A stretch of 64,000 nt of DNA, taken from contig JACKEA010000005.1 of assembly GCA_020633235.1 (NCBI GenBank), forward strand, positions 124,001-188,000, read 5' to 3'. Each line of letters begins with the position of its first letter. The first letter of the stretch is position 1. The position numbers were made by a program, and so were the translations under genes. The stretch is from Polyangiaceae bacterium. GTDB taxonomy: Bacteria; Myxococcota_A; Polyangia; Polyangiales; Polyangiaceae. A model generated the notes under the pieces. The model saw only the letters and a program-made list of their open reading frames with translations, was not told where the DNA came from and searched no databases. Below, piece by piece: positions 1 through 8,604 of this stretch.

Positions 1-1271
1 TCCTCGCCCAGCTCGTGGCTCATCAGCCGCCGCGCCAACGCGCGGTCGTCCGGGTGAATGCGCCGAGCGGCGAACAGATCGGCGAACATCTGCACCAGGT
101 CCGTTTGCGCGCGGGTCTGCAGCTCGCGATCCGTCGGCAGCTGTCGCTCGATGGGCTTCAGCTTGTAGGTGAGCCGCAGGTAATAAAGATTTCCGATGTC
201 ACTCGGCGTGATGAGCGAGATGGCCGTCCCAGTGCGTCCGGCGCGACCGGTGCGGCCGGTGCGGTGCACGTAGTTCTCTGCGGACTCCGGGAAGTCGTGA
301 TTGATCACGTGGGTGAGGTGAGAGATGTCGATGCCGCGGGCGGCGACGTCCGTGGCCACCAAGAAGCGCAGCTCGCTGTTGCGCGTGGCCGCCATCACCT
401 TTTCTCGATCGTTCTGGGGCAGGTCCGCGTTGAGCCAGTCTGCGGCAAACCCCTGCTGCTGGAGCACGGCGGCGACGCGCTTGGTTTCGTCCCGCGTGTT
501 GCAGAAGACGATGGCGCTCTCGGGATCCTCCGTTTCGATGATCTTCAAGAGCTCCCCGGCCTTGTCGCCGAAGCTCATGTACACGAAGTGGTCGATTTCC
601 AGCGCGCCGACGTGATCCCCGCTCAAGGTGATGAACTCGGGGTTCTTCAGGCGGGTCTCCGCCATGCGCTGGATGTCCGGCGGCAGGGTGGCGCTGAACA
701 AGAGCGTCTGGCGTCCGTCCGGCAGGAACGAGAGGATGTCGGTGATCTGCGGCAGAAAGCCCATCGACAGCATCTCGTCGGACTCGTCCAGGATGAAGAT
801 GCGAATGGACGTTGGATCCAGAGTTCCGCGGCGCAGATGGTCGAGCACTCGACCGGGGGTTCCCACCACCACCTGCGCGCCCGCTTCGAGCTGCGCCACC
901 TGGCGGGGCATGGGAGCGCCGCCGTACACGGCCACGATGCTCACGTCGACGTGCTTGCTCAGGGCGTCCAGCTCCCGGGTGACTTGCAACGCCAGCTCCC
1001 GCGTCGGACACAGGATGAGGGCCTGCACCGCGCTCGCGTCCTTCTTGACCAGGGCGTCGACGATGGGCAGCCCGAAGGCTGCGGTCTTGCCAGTTCCGGT
1101 GCGCGCCTGCACCACGAGATCGCGACCTCGCGAGGCGGGCTCGAACACCGCGCGCTGCACCGGAGTGGGGTGGACGTAGCCGAGATCGTCGACGGCTTGG
1201 CGCACCTCCTTGGACAAGCGAAGACTGTCGAAAGTGGGCGGGGCCTCGTGCTCGGCGGGATTCATCGTCAT
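1..1271 (-). CDS. DEAD-box ATP-dependent RNA helicase (3' end cut by window edge)
   Basis: This gene reads leftward and runs off the left edge, so only its first 423 codons are visible. All core helicase motifs are present: Walker A ARTGTGKT (about residues 56-63), PTREL, GG, TPGR, motif II as DESD (162-165), SAT (193-195) and HRTGRTGR (336-343). It should unwind RNA duplexes with ATP, as DeaD/CsdA- or RhlE-type helicases do in ribosome assembly or mRNA turnover. The start chosen is the first of two nearby ATGs (1271 and 1265). The oddity is Ser in place of Ala in the DEAD box. The C-terminal extension that would separate the DeaD, RhlE and RhlB subfamilies is not visible. Confidence 0.93.
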   Translation of the reverse strand, partial: MTMNPAEHEAPPTFDSLRLSKEVRQAVDDLGYVHPTPVQRAVFEPASRGRDLVVQARTGTGKTAAFGLPIVDALVKKDASAVQALILCPTRELALQVTRELDALSKHVDVSIVAVYGGAPMPRQVAQLEAGAQVVVGTPGRVLDHLRRGTLDPTSIRIFILDESDEMLSMGFLPQITDILSFLPDGRQTLLFSATLPPDIQRMAETRLKNPEFITLSGDHVGALEIDHFVYMSFGDKAGELLKIIETEDPESAIVFCNTRDETKRVAAVLQQQGFAADWLNADLPQNDREKVMAATRNSELRFLVATDVAARGIDISHLTHVINHDFPESAENYVHRTGRTGRAGRTGTAISLITPSDIGNLYYLRLTYKLKPIERQLPTDRELQTRAQTDLVQMFADLFAARRIHPDDRALARRLMSHELGE

Positions 1272-1299
1272 GGTCGTCTTTTCGAAAGCGGGGCGGAGC

Positions 1300-1758
1300 T
1301 TAGCGGTTTTCGCCGCTCAGGTGCTGCTCCAGGGCGTGCATTTGTCGGCGACGCCGCGCCAGGTCGAGCGCCTCGATGCGGGCGGAGTGCTCCTCGGCGT
1401 AGCGGTATTGGTCCACTTCCCGCAGCGCGCGCAGCGCCGCCGGATCGCCACTACAGGCCTGATCCAGTGCGTCGCGTTGGGCCCACTCGGGGTCCAGGGC
1501 GCCTCGGAACTGGCTCACCGCCGCCCGCTCGCCGCCCACCTCTGCCGCCGCCACGCCGCGAGCGCGGCGCACGGCGTGGATCAGCTTCACGATGCTCGGG
1601 CGACAGCTGACGTTTTCCTCGGAACGCGGCGAAAACCAGACCTGCACGATGATCTCGGTGGCGCAGGTGATGGTGAAGCCGCCGACCACCAGCGCAAACA
1701 GGGCGATGCCCAGGCGGCGGCCCAGGCGTTCGCCACGGGTGAGGGGAGGGGTCGGCAT
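1300..1758 (-). CDS. Small single-pass membrane protein, function unknown
   Basis: This is a 152-aa protein upstream of the helicase on the same strand. After a short basic N-terminus (RGERLGRRLG) comes one hydrophobic segment at about residues 17-40, followed by a charged helical tail rich in Arg, Glu and Ala. It probably sits in the inner membrane with a soluble tail. I do not recognise a family. The open frame extends further upstream, but the ATG at 1758 directly precedes the membrane segment and is the better start. A 28-bp gap to the helicase suggests co-transcription. Confidence 0.55.
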   Translation of the reverse strand: MPTPPLTRGERLGRRLGIALFALVVGGFTITCATEIIVQVWFSPRSEENVSCRPSIVKLIHAVRRARGVAAAEVGGERAAVSQFRGALDPEWAQRDALDQACSGDPAALRALREVDQYRYAEEHSARIEALDLARRRRQMHALEQHLSGENR

Positions 1759-1853
1759 CTCAGCCGCCCGGATTACCCCCGGCCCCGGGGCCGCGTCAAA
1801 CGCGCTCGGGTGATTGACCTGAGGCACCCTGGCACAATACCTTTCAAGAAACT

Positions 1854-2900
1854 TTGAAAACTCCGAACAGCCCCCTCTCCCTGCCTGAAGCAGTGGACGC
1901 CCTGGTCCGTACGACGGACGCTGTGACCGTGCCCGCGCGCCTCGAGCAGCGTCTGACGGATGTGCAAGCCGCACTGGCCGGTGACTTGACGAAAGTCGAG
2001 ACGGCCCTGCGTGGTGCCGCCCGGGAAGGGCCGAGCCCCGGCGTGGATGCGGCGCGACACCTGGTGGAAAACGGTGGCAAGCGCGTGCGTCCCTTGGCGC
2101 TGTTGCTCAGCGCGGCGTGCTTCGGTCCCATCACCGATGCCGCGCGGGAGCTGGCGGTGGTGGTGGAGCTCGTGCACTCCGCGACGCTGCTGCACGACGA
2201 CGTCATCGACGACGGCGACGAGCGCCGCGGCGCCGAGACTGCACGCCGCGTGTGGGGCAACGCTGTCAGCGTGCTCGGTGGCGACCTGCTCTTGGTGCAC
2301 GCTCTCGAGCGCACCTCGCGGGCCGCGCCCGCCGTGCTGCCGTCCCTGATCGAGACGCTCCGGCGTTTGGTCGACGGCGAAATCGTGCAGCTCCGCGGCC
2401 GCACCTCGCTGGATGCTTCGGAAGCGACCTACGAGCGCGTGTTGCGGGACAAGACCGCGTCCCTGTTCGGCTTCGCCACGCGCACCGGCGCGCTCATCGC
2501 CGGCGCCCCCGCCGACGCGCAGGAGAAGATGGAGCAATTCGGCGAGCGCCTCGGCGTCGCCTTTCAGCTGGTGGACGACCTGCTCGACTACGCCAGCCCC
2601 GACACCGGCAAGACGCCGCTGGCGGATCTGCGAGAGGGCAAGCTCACGCTGCCCCTGGTGCTCGCCGCTGCCCGTTCTCCGGAGCTGCTCGAGCCGTTGG
2701 CCCGCATCCACGCCGGGGATTTGTCGCCGGTGGAGCACGTGAGCCGCGCGGTGATCGAGTCGGGGGTGTGCGACGTCGTGCGTGAGCGCGCCGCCAAGAC
2801 CACCGCCAGCGCACTGGACGCGCTTCGGGCCCTCGCGCCCGGGCCGGCCCGCACGCTGCTCGAGGGCGTCGCCCAGGAGCTCGCGGCACGGGCCGCCTGA
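1854..2900 (+). CDS. Polyprenyl diphosphate synthase
   Basis: This 348-aa all-trans isoprenyl diphosphate synthase should condense isopentenyl diphosphate onto an allylic primer, giving a C35-C45 chain for menaquinone or another lipid carrier. The IPP-binding GGKRVRP lies at 74-80, the first Asp-rich motif DDVID at 115-119, and the second, DDLLD, at 241-245. The best start is a TTG at 1854 with a weak ribosome site, so the true N-terminus could be internal. Chain length cannot be read reliably from the sequence. The next gene follows 7 nt after its stop, so the two are probably one transcript. Confidence 0.88.
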   Translation: MKTPNSPLSLPEAVDALVRTTDAVTVPARLEQRLTDVQAALAGDLTKVETALRGAAREGPSPGVDAARHLVENGGKRVRPLALLLSAACFGPITDAARELAVVVELVHSATLLHDDVIDDGDERRGAETARRVWGNAVSVLGGDLLLVHALERTSRAAPAVLPSLIETLRRLVDGEIVQLRGRTSLDASEATYERVLRDKTASLFGFATRTGALIAGAPADAQEKMEQFGERLGVAFQLVDDLLDYASPDTGKTPLADLREGKLTLPLVLAAARSPELLEPLARIHAGDLSPVEHVSRAVIESGVCDVVRERAAKTTASALDALRALAPGPARTLLEGVAQELAARAA

Positions 2901-2907
2901 CGCCGTC

Positions 2908-3468
2908 GTGAACGCCGCCGCCAAGAAGCCCCCGCGACGCGGCTTGTGGCAGAGCGAGCTCATCGTCACCGATCTCATCGGCCGGCTGATCGAGTTCTGG
3001 GGCTTCAAGCGCAACATGGGGCGCATCTGGGCGGTGCTGTATCTCTCGCCGGAGCCCATGAGCGCGCGGGACTTGCAGGACACGCTCAAGCTCTCGAGCG
3101 GCGCCGTGAGCATGACGCTGAACGAGCTCTTGCGCTGGGGTGTCGTCAAGAAGGTGTGGTCTCCGGGGCAGCGCCGCGACTACTTCGCCGCCGAGGTCCA
3201 GCTCTGGAAGATGATCTCGCGTGTGATGGCCGAACGCGAAGGCGGCGAGATCTCCGCTGCCATCGACGCCTGCGAGGAAGCCCTCACGTCCCTCGAGGAG
3301 CACCTTCGCTCCGACGACGAAAAGACTCGGGAGCGCGCCAAGCTCCAGCAGGTGCGCATCACTGCGCTGCTCGGCCTCGCCAAGCTCGGCAAGCAACTCC
3401 TGGACGCCCTCTTGAACACCGCCAAGCTGGACGCCGAGCCGCTGTCGCGCATCGAGCTCTCCAAGTAG
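2908..3468 (+). CDS. GbsR/MarR-type winged-helix transcriptional regulator
   Basis: This 186-aa DNA-binding protein starts at GTG 2908, seven bases after the polyprenyl synthase stop. Residues 15-95 form a MarR/GbsR-like winged helix with an N-terminal helix (LIGRLIEFWGF), a recognition segment (SARDLQDTLKLSSGAVSMTL) and a wing (VKKVWSPGQRRDYF). The C-terminal half is an amphipathic helical region that probably dimerises. Members often repress genes for compatible solutes or efflux. The target here is unknown; linkage to isoprenoid synthesis is the only clue. Confidence 0.8.
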   Translation: MNAAAKKPPRRGLWQSELIVTDLIGRLIEFWGFKRNMGRIWAVLYLSPEPMSARDLQDTLKLSSGAVSMTLNELLRWGVVKKVWSPGQRRDYFAAEVQLWKMISRVMAEREGGEISAAIDACEEALTSLEEHLRSDDEKTRERAKLQQVRITALLGLAKLGKQLLDALLNTAKLDAEPLSRIELSK

Positions 3469-3473
3469 ATCCA

Positions 3474-3513
3474 TTTGTTGGTCCGCCGCGGAACCGCGCG
3501 GCGCGCCGCGCCG
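3474..3513 (+). repeat. Intergenic palindromic repeat, copy 1 (left part)
   Basis: This has the left part of the family: TTGTTGGTCCGCCGCGG at 3475-3491, followed by a GGCGCGCC-rich stretch. It sits 6 bp after the GbsR stop, between convergent genes. The rest of the 234-bp gap up to 3702 is GC-rich. I see no supported gene there. Confidence 0.6.
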
Positions 3514-3702
3514 AGGTCGGGGAGCAGCGGGCAAGGGGGGGATGAGCTCGCGTGCCTCGAGGCCGAGCCGAGCTTCGCCCGGTGCGCGCCGCGCGCTGCG
3601 CGCGCGCACCGCTGCGTGCGGAGTTCGATCGCGTCATCGGCACGCTGGTGCGGCTCGTCGAGCGGAGTGCTTGGAGCGGTGAAGATCCAAACACAATCAA
3701 GC

Positions 3703-4155
3703 CTATGACTTGAGCTTGCGGATGTGGGTGAGGTAGTCGTCCACGCTGCGGAACGCGCCGATGGGCAGGGGCTTGTTGCTGCCCATCACCGTCTTCATCT
3801 GCTGCGGATCGAAGTGGTTGCCGATGTTCATGTTGCGCGTGGCCGACATGCCGGCGGACGGCTCCGCCAGCGATGCCGGAGGCGTGCCGCCGTAGCACTC
3901 GAGGTACCACTCGACGGGTGCGGCAGGCGGCTCGGTGAGGGACGCGTCGAGCTCCGCCGGATCCACCGGATCGACGCCCAGCACCTTGGCGAGGTCCGCG
4001 ACCAGGTACGCCGGCAGCCATTCCGACAGGCCCGTGCGCCACACCAGCACGAAGGGCGGCAGCGCCGAGAGCGAAAGCGAGGCGCGGAGCGCCGCCAAGC
4101 TCGTGGGCTTGGGGGAGCCGTCGAGATCGGCCCAGAACCAGCTTTCGTCCGCCAT
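3703..4155 (-). CDS. GYF_2-like (DUF4339-type) domain protein
   Basis: This is a 150-aa protein. Residues 1-60 resemble the bacterial GYF_2/DUF4339 fold: WFWADLDG near the start, a helix, then LVWRTGLSEWLPAY, which matches the family's typical LVW-G-W-P pattern. The rest is Pro/Ala-rich with no recognised domain. Bacterial GYF_2 domains are thought to bind proteins. Its ATG overlaps the upstream TPR gene's TGA by one base (TGATG), so the two are probably translationally coupled and may work as partners. The longer frame upstream is the TPR gene's shadow. Confidence 0.7.
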   Translation of the reverse strand: MADESWFWADLDGSPKPTSLAALRASLSLSALPPFVLVWRTGLSEWLPAYLVADLAKVLGVDPVDPAELDASLTEPPAAPVEWYLECYGGTPPASLAEPSAGMSATRNMNIGNHFDPQQMKTVMGSNKPLPIGAFRSVDDYLTHIRKLKS

Positions 4156-5153
4156 CAGTTCAGCGTCTTCTTGTCGGTGCTGATGGGCGGCTCCACGAAG
4201 GTGGCGGTGATCTCGCGGGTGAGGGCGACGCGGATTTCGTGGGCCACCGCGTCCACCGTGCCGGCCAGGCGTTCCACGTTGCGCTGATAGACGAACAGGC
4301 GCGCCGTGGGCAGCTGGCCGCCGCCGTCCGAGGCAATGCCGTCGAGCAGCAACAGCGCGCGGGGATCGACGCCGTCGACCACGACCTCGACGCCGGGGAC
4401 GTCGCACACGTACACCTCGCCGGGGCGTAGGAACGTCTTCAGCTCCGGTGGGAGCTCGTCCACGACCGCTTCCGCCGTCATGCGGAAGGTGTCCCGGGTG
4501 AGCGACCAGGTCGGCATCGGCAGCGCCAGGTCGAGATCTCGAGAGCGCAGGAACGCTTCCGTCGCGGCCGCCGTGTCGCCCTTCTCGTCCTTCAAGAGCC
4601 CGAGGTAGTACCAAGCTTCGGGGTTGTCGGGGTGCGTCTTCACGGCGGCGTCGATCAGCGGCAGCGCCCGACCGAGATCTCCGACCTCGTACAGCGCCCG
4701 TGCCACCAAGAACCCATGGTTCGGATTGTCGAAGGGTCCATCCGGGAACTGGCGGCACACCGCCTTGGCTTCTTCGAAGTCGCCCTTGCCGAGCAGCGCG
4801 TCGAACTTCAGCAGCAAAGCGTCCACCATCTCGTCGTCGGACTCCGCGAGGTCGAGCGCCTGCTCGCACATGTCTACCGCTTCGTCGAACTCGCCGAGCG
4901 GATGGATGTACACCTCGGCCGCGTTCAGCATCGCCTCGAGGTAGGTGTCGTCGAGGGCGATGGCCTGGCGGTAGTGCTCGATGGCCTCGTCGAAGTCCCC
5001 TTGCAGGGCCGCGCAGTAGCCGAGGAGGTTGTAGGCCTCCGGCGATTGGCTATCGAGCTCCAGGGCGCGGCGGGCCGACAGCTCGGCACCGCGGGAATCC
5101 CCGCGTTGAACGAGATCCCAGCCGCGGTCCAAATGCGCGGAAAACTGATCCAT
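4155..5153 (-). CDS. TPR protein with degenerate zincin (MMP-like) domain
   Basis: The 332-aa protein has about five tetratricopeptide repeats (residues 1-210; typical segments are AYNLLGYCAALQGDFDEAIE and PEAWYYLGLLKDEKGD). Residues 219-320 resemble the minimal metalloprotease family Zincin_1 (PF06262): DELPPELKTFL, then a strand, then an EIRVAL helix. Where the family has HEIGHHF, this protein has REITATF (313-319), so the HExxH zinc ligands are gone. It is therefore probably a scaffold rather than a peptidase. The gene ends by overlapping the GYF-like gene. The ATG at 5153 begins directly with the first TPR helix. Confidence 0.82.
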   Translation of the reverse strand: MDQFSAHLDRGWDLVQRGDSRGAELSARRALELDSQSPEAYNLLGYCAALQGDFDEAIEHYRQAIALDDTYLEAMLNAAEVYIHPLGEFDEAVDMCEQALDLAESDDEMVDALLLKFDALLGKGDFEEAKAVCRQFPDGPFDNPNHGFLVARALYEVGDLGRALPLIDAAVKTHPDNPEAWYYLGLLKDEKGDTAAATEAFLRSRDLDLALPMPTWSLTRDTFRMTAEAVVDELPPELKTFLRPGEVYVCDVPGVEVVVDGVDPRALLLLDGIASDGGGQLPTARLFVYQRNVERLAGTVDAVAHEIRVALTREITATFVEPPISTDKKTLN

Positions 5154-5214
5154 GACCGCGCACTACTGGTCCCGGCCGGCCGTGCCGTCAAGCACCGGCG
5201 GTCAGGCACCCCAA

Positions 5215-6909
5215 TCAGTCGTGAATCACCACCAAGCTGCCGGGGCGGTCGCCGGACGACCAGGCTCCGTGCCAGCCCTTGGGCATCGGCGGATCCGCGA
5301 AGAAGAACAAGTGCTTCGCGTCGAGCGGCGCGAGGTTCACGCAGCCGTGGCTCATCTGCACGCCGAAGTTCCGGTGCCAGAAAGCACCGTGCACCGCGTA
5401 GGAGCGGTGGAAGTACATCACGTAGGGCACGTCCTCGATGGAATAGGGCAAGTCCCCGGCGGCGGTGCCGTTGCCGTCCATCGTGGTGGTGACGTGCTTC
5501 TCACGAATGCGCCAAGCACCGGTGGGTGTGCTGTGATCCTTGTCCTTGATGCTGGAGTGCTTTCCGGTGGACACCATCGTCGCGTACACCGGACGCCCAC
5601 CTTCGAAGGCGACCAGGGTCTGCTCGCTGAGGTTCACGTCGATCCAGCGCTCGTTCGGCTTCAGGTCCTTGGGCGGCGGCCCCGGATGGGTCTCGCGCAC
5701 GTGGATGGCCTTGATCCAGGTGTCGTCCTTGGTCTCGAGGTAGCGCGTGCCGCCGACTTCCTGGGACTTGCCGGTGAGCTGGATGGCGGTGAAGGCCTCG
5801 ATGGCCTTGGCCGGCTTGGGGGACGAGCTGCCTTCCTCGATTTCGTAGGTCGGCGCCGTCTTCCGCCCGCCGTACACCCAGGCGATGGGCAGCTTGAAGT
5901 CGCCTCCGAGCTCCACGCCTTGGAACTTGGATCCCGCCGTGATCCAGAAGCGATCCGCCGGCGCCACCAGCCCCTTGGTGGACTTGTACCAAGTGCGGCC
6001 GTTCCAGCTGAAGGTCTTGTCGACGGCGATGTAGAAGCCCGCCACCATGCGCTTGGCGAGGATGTCGTCGCCCTCGGCCTCGAGCTGCTCCAGCGTCACC
6101 TCGTGCAGCTTGTCCTTGGCGTTCTCCTGCTGCCACCAGGGCTTCTCCGGCTCGTCGCTGCCGCCGTCCGTGGGTTGAGTGAGGATGCCCGCGTCGGCCA
6201 ACGCGCGATCGATCTGCGGGCGATCCGGCGCGCCGCCATCCGTCACCACGGAGGCGCGACGCACGGTCTTGTCGTCGTCGTCGTCGCTCTCCTGCTCTTC
6301 CTTCTCTTTCGCCTTCTTGGCGCCGGGAAGATACGGCTCGTACTTGTACATCTGTTCGCGCGACGGAACCGAGCGATACAGCGGCGTGCCGTTCTTCGCG
6401 TTGCGCGCGTACTGATAGGGCAGCACAGCGTCGAGGTCCGGAGCCTTGAGCGCGAACTTTACCTGCGGATGCTCGAGATCCGTGGTGCCCAGGTTGCCGC
6501 ACACGTAGCCACCGGTGACGATCTGGTACCAGCCGCCGCTGCAGCTCTTGGTCGACACCGGCTTCTCTTGAACCGGGACGCGACCACCGTTGCGCACGTA
6601 GCCGAGCTTCTTGTCCTTGTCGAACTCGGGGTTCGGGTACACCGCGGCCGCGACGGAGGTGACCACGAACCAGGGCCCCTTCCAGTCGAGCTCCTTGGCG
6701 CCGGCGTCTTCCTCTCCCTTGGCTTCGGGCTCCGCCTTGGGCTCGAGCTCCTCTGGTAGCGTGGGGTCCCCGGCAGGCCCCTGGGGTCGTACCGAGCGCC
6801 CCGAGGCCGACGCCGCGGGCTGCGCGCCCGGCGGGGGGGAGCGGTCGCAGGCCGCGGCGGCCGTCAGGGCGGCCAGCAGCGCAACGGAGAAACCGGTACG
6901 GAATCGCAT
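5215..6909 (-). CDS. L,D-transpeptidase (YkuD) lipoprotein with SH3-like domain
   Basis: This 564-aa exported protein has a lipoprotein signal (ALLAALTAAAAC). A Pro/Glu-rich linker and an SH3-like region (about 60-125) come before the C-terminal YkuD domain (about 400-564). The catalytic motif is intact: HGAFWHRNFG, then SHGCVNL with nucleophile Cys523. YkuD enzymes form 3-3 peptidoglycan crosslinks or attach lipoproteins to the wall. A charged stretch (EEQESDDDDD, about 230) is unusual. The ATG at 6909 is preferred over longer starts because it directly precedes the signal peptide. It is divergent from the gene at 7060, and a sigma-54-like site lies upstream. Confidence 0.9.
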   Translation of the reverse strand: MRFRTGFSVALLAALTAAAACDRSPPPGAQPAASASGRSVRPQGPAGDPTLPEELEPKAEPEAKGEEDAGAKELDWKGPWFVVTSVAAAVYPNPEFDKDKKLGYVRNGGRVPVQEKPVSTKSCSGGWYQIVTGGYVCGNLGTTDLEHPQVKFALKAPDLDAVLPYQYARNAKNGTPLYRSVPSREQMYKYEPYLPGAKKAKEKEEQESDDDDDKTVRRASVVTDGGAPDRPQIDRALADAGILTQPTDGGSDEPEKPWWQQENAKDKLHEVTLEQLEAEGDDILAKRMVAGFYIAVDKTFSWNGRTWYKSTKGLVAPADRFWITAGSKFQGVELGGDFKLPIAWVYGGRKTAPTYEIEEGSSSPKPAKAIEAFTAIQLTGKSQEVGGTRYLETKDDTWIKAIHVRETHPGPPPKDLKPNERWIDVNLSEQTLVAFEGGRPVYATMVSTGKHSSIKDKDHSTPTGAWRIREKHVTTTMDGNGTAAGDLPYSIEDVPYVMYFHRSYAVHGAFWHRNFGVQMSHGCVNLAPLDAKHLFFFADPPMPKGWHGAWSSGDRPGSLVVIHD

Positions 6910-7002
6910 CAGGGGTCTGGGGCTTACTACCCACATGAGGGGTCGTCGAACCACTTTTCGAGGTCTCCTTTGGCCCGTGAGCCGAAAATCCGCTGAGGGC
7001 AA

Positions 7003-7019
7003 AGCGAGGCCCGTGCCAA
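7003..7019 (-). promoter_or_regulatory. Possible sigma-54 promoter for the L,D-transpeptidase
   Basis: On the minus strand TTGGCAC-N5-TCGCT has a perfect -24 box and one mismatch in the -12 box, with correct GG-to-GC spacing. Transcription would start near 6992, leaving a leader of about 83 nt to the ATG at 6909. Confidence 0.35.
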
Positions 7020-7059
7020 CGTGAAATGCCCAGGTTCGCCCGTCCAACCTGACAGCGGT

Positions 7060-8565
7060 ATGGTGAGCAGCGTGGATTCAGACCCGCAGTGGCGTGGACA
7101 ACGGGACACCTCCCGGCGCCGGCTGTGGCGCATGTTGGCGCTTTCTCTCGGGGTGCACCTGCCGCTCACGCCGATCCTCGGGCTGTTCGGCTTGATCTCG
7201 CTGTTGAATCCTCCGCCCGCCGAGGCAGTGCCACCCTCGCCGCCAATCAACGCCATCCCGGTCGAGCTGGTCGAGGAAGACACGCCGGGGCCGGGGGCGG
7301 GCGCGAAAGAGGCAAAGCCCGCGAGCCCCGAGCCCCCGGGGGGGCCGGCGAGCAGTGACGATCCGTTCGCGGATCTCGACGAAGATCTCGACTCGGACAC
7401 CGAGCTCAGTGAGGAAACCGCGCCGGACCAACCCAAAGAAAAGCCAGGCCAAGATGCGGGAGCGCTGGCAGCCGCCGGGGAAGCGGACGCGGGCACCGGC
7501 AAGGCCATCGGCGATCCGGTGACTCTCAGCGGTGCTGCGGGGAAGGTCGCGGACGCGAACGCCAACGTGCGGCTCCTGATCCACGCGAAGCGCATCCGCA
7601 ATCATCCGCTGGGCTCGCGCATCGGAACGCTGCTCGGAGCCGCGCAGCAGTGGAAGGACTTCTTCGGGCCGGGCGGGCTCGATCCCATCAAGGACGTGGA
7701 CGAGATCCTGATCGCCGGGCCGCAGCTCCGCGACTCCTCCGAGGTGGTGGCGGTGCTGGGGCTCAGCGCGCCGCCGGCGCGCATCCGTGCGGCCATCGAC
7801 GGTCTCGTGAAGCGCGATCCCCAAGGCGGCTGGCTCGACGCCGGGGTGCCAGCCGCCAAGGCGCGGGCGGATCGCGCGGAGCGGGTGTTCGTGATGCCGG
7901 CGCCGGGCATCGTGGTGGTGGCGCCACCGAGCGCCGCGGATCACGCCCTCAGTCTGGGGTCGTCGCTGCGCTTTCCGAAGGCGAAGGGCAGCGAGGCGCT
8001 CACCACCTTCGTGACCACCCCCTGGCGCGCCTTCGTGGGCATCCCCTTCAACGTGCCGAAGAGCATCAAGTGGGTGCGCATGAGCATCACGCCCACCTCC
8101 GATGGAGGCGCCGTGGCCGATCTGGTGGCTGAGGACGAGAATGCCGAGGCGGCGCGAAACCACGCGGAAGAGCTGACCCGGAACATCAACGCCGTGACCC
8201 TCGTGAAGATCCCGTTCCTGGGCTCCATGCGGCTCATCGAACCCGTGAGCTTCACCTCGGAAGAGTCGGAAATTCGGGGGAAAGTCGTGGCGACGCCAAA
8301 GCAGCTCAAGGCGCTCCTCGAGGCCGTCAGTGACTACGCGGCGCTGCTCGCGAAGGAGGCCGAGGAGAAGGCGAAGAAGGCTCAGGCCGACGCCGGTGCG
8401 GCAGCGCCGGCCAGCGCAGCGCCCGTGGCCAGCGCGGCGCCCTCCGCGAGCGCCATGCCCTCCGCGAGTGCGGCGCCCTCTGCGAGCGCGGCGCCAGCGC
8501 CCAGCGCGGCGCCCTCTGCCGTCGAGGCACCCGCCGAGGGAGCGCAAGCCGACGCAGGACCGTGA
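7060..8565 (+). CDS. Membrane-anchored periplasmic protein with TonB-like N-terminus, unknown
   Basis: This 501-aa protein has one N-terminal membrane segment (about 25-48). An acidic, Pro-rich spacer follows (PVELVEEDTPG, then DDPFADLDEDLDSD), as in TonB- or AgmX-like anchored proteins. Residues 155-420 form a folded domain I do not recognise, with AGPQLRDSSEVVAVLGLSA and VFVMPAPGIVVVAPP. The tail is an Ala/Ser/Pro repeat (units like SASAAP), probably a wall-spanning linker. The ATG at 7060 is chosen; GTG 7021 and GTG 7063 are alternatives. The function is unknown. Confidence 0.7.
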   Translation: MVSSVDSDPQWRGQRDTSRRRLWRMLALSLGVHLPLTPILGLFGLISLLNPPPAEAVPPSPPINAIPVELVEEDTPGPGAGAKEAKPASPEPPGGPASSDDPFADLDEDLDSDTELSEETAPDQPKEKPGQDAGALAAAGEADAGTGKAIGDPVTLSGAAGKVADANANVRLLIHAKRIRNHPLGSRIGTLLGAAQQWKDFFGPGGLDPIKDVDEILIAGPQLRDSSEVVAVLGLSAPPARIRAAIDGLVKRDPQGGWLDAGVPAAKARADRAERVFVMPAPGIVVVAPPSAADHALSLGSSLRFPKAKGSEALTTFVTTPWRAFVGIPFNVPKSIKWVRMSITPTSDGGAVADLVAEDENAEAARNHAEELTRNINAVTLVKIPFLGSMRLIEPVSFTSEESEIRGKVVATPKQLKALLEAVSDYAALLAKEAEEKAKKAQADAGAAAPASAAPVASAAPSASAMPSASAAPSASAAPAPSAAPSAVEAPAEGAQADAGP

Positions 8566-8604
8566 TCATGGAATCCCCGCGTCGGAGTGTGGAACACTAT
8601 CCGC

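Noticed and set aside
15..1610. Long rightward open frame over the helicase gene
   Set aside because: It is the antisense shadow of a clear DEAD-box helicase; GC-rich DNA makes long empty frames common.
1826..1843. TGGCAC before the polyprenyl synthase as a sigma-54 -24 box
   Set aside because: The -12 block at the right spacing reads CTTT, without the needed GC.
3540..3702. Possible gene in the gap after copy 1 of the repeat
   Set aside because: Open frames there are short, Arg-rich and unlike any family; no ribosome site was seen.
8401..8520. Repeated Ala/Ser/Pro codons as a CRISPR-like or satellite array
   Set aside because: The repeats are imperfect, in frame and protein-coding, with no spacers; they encode a flexible linker.
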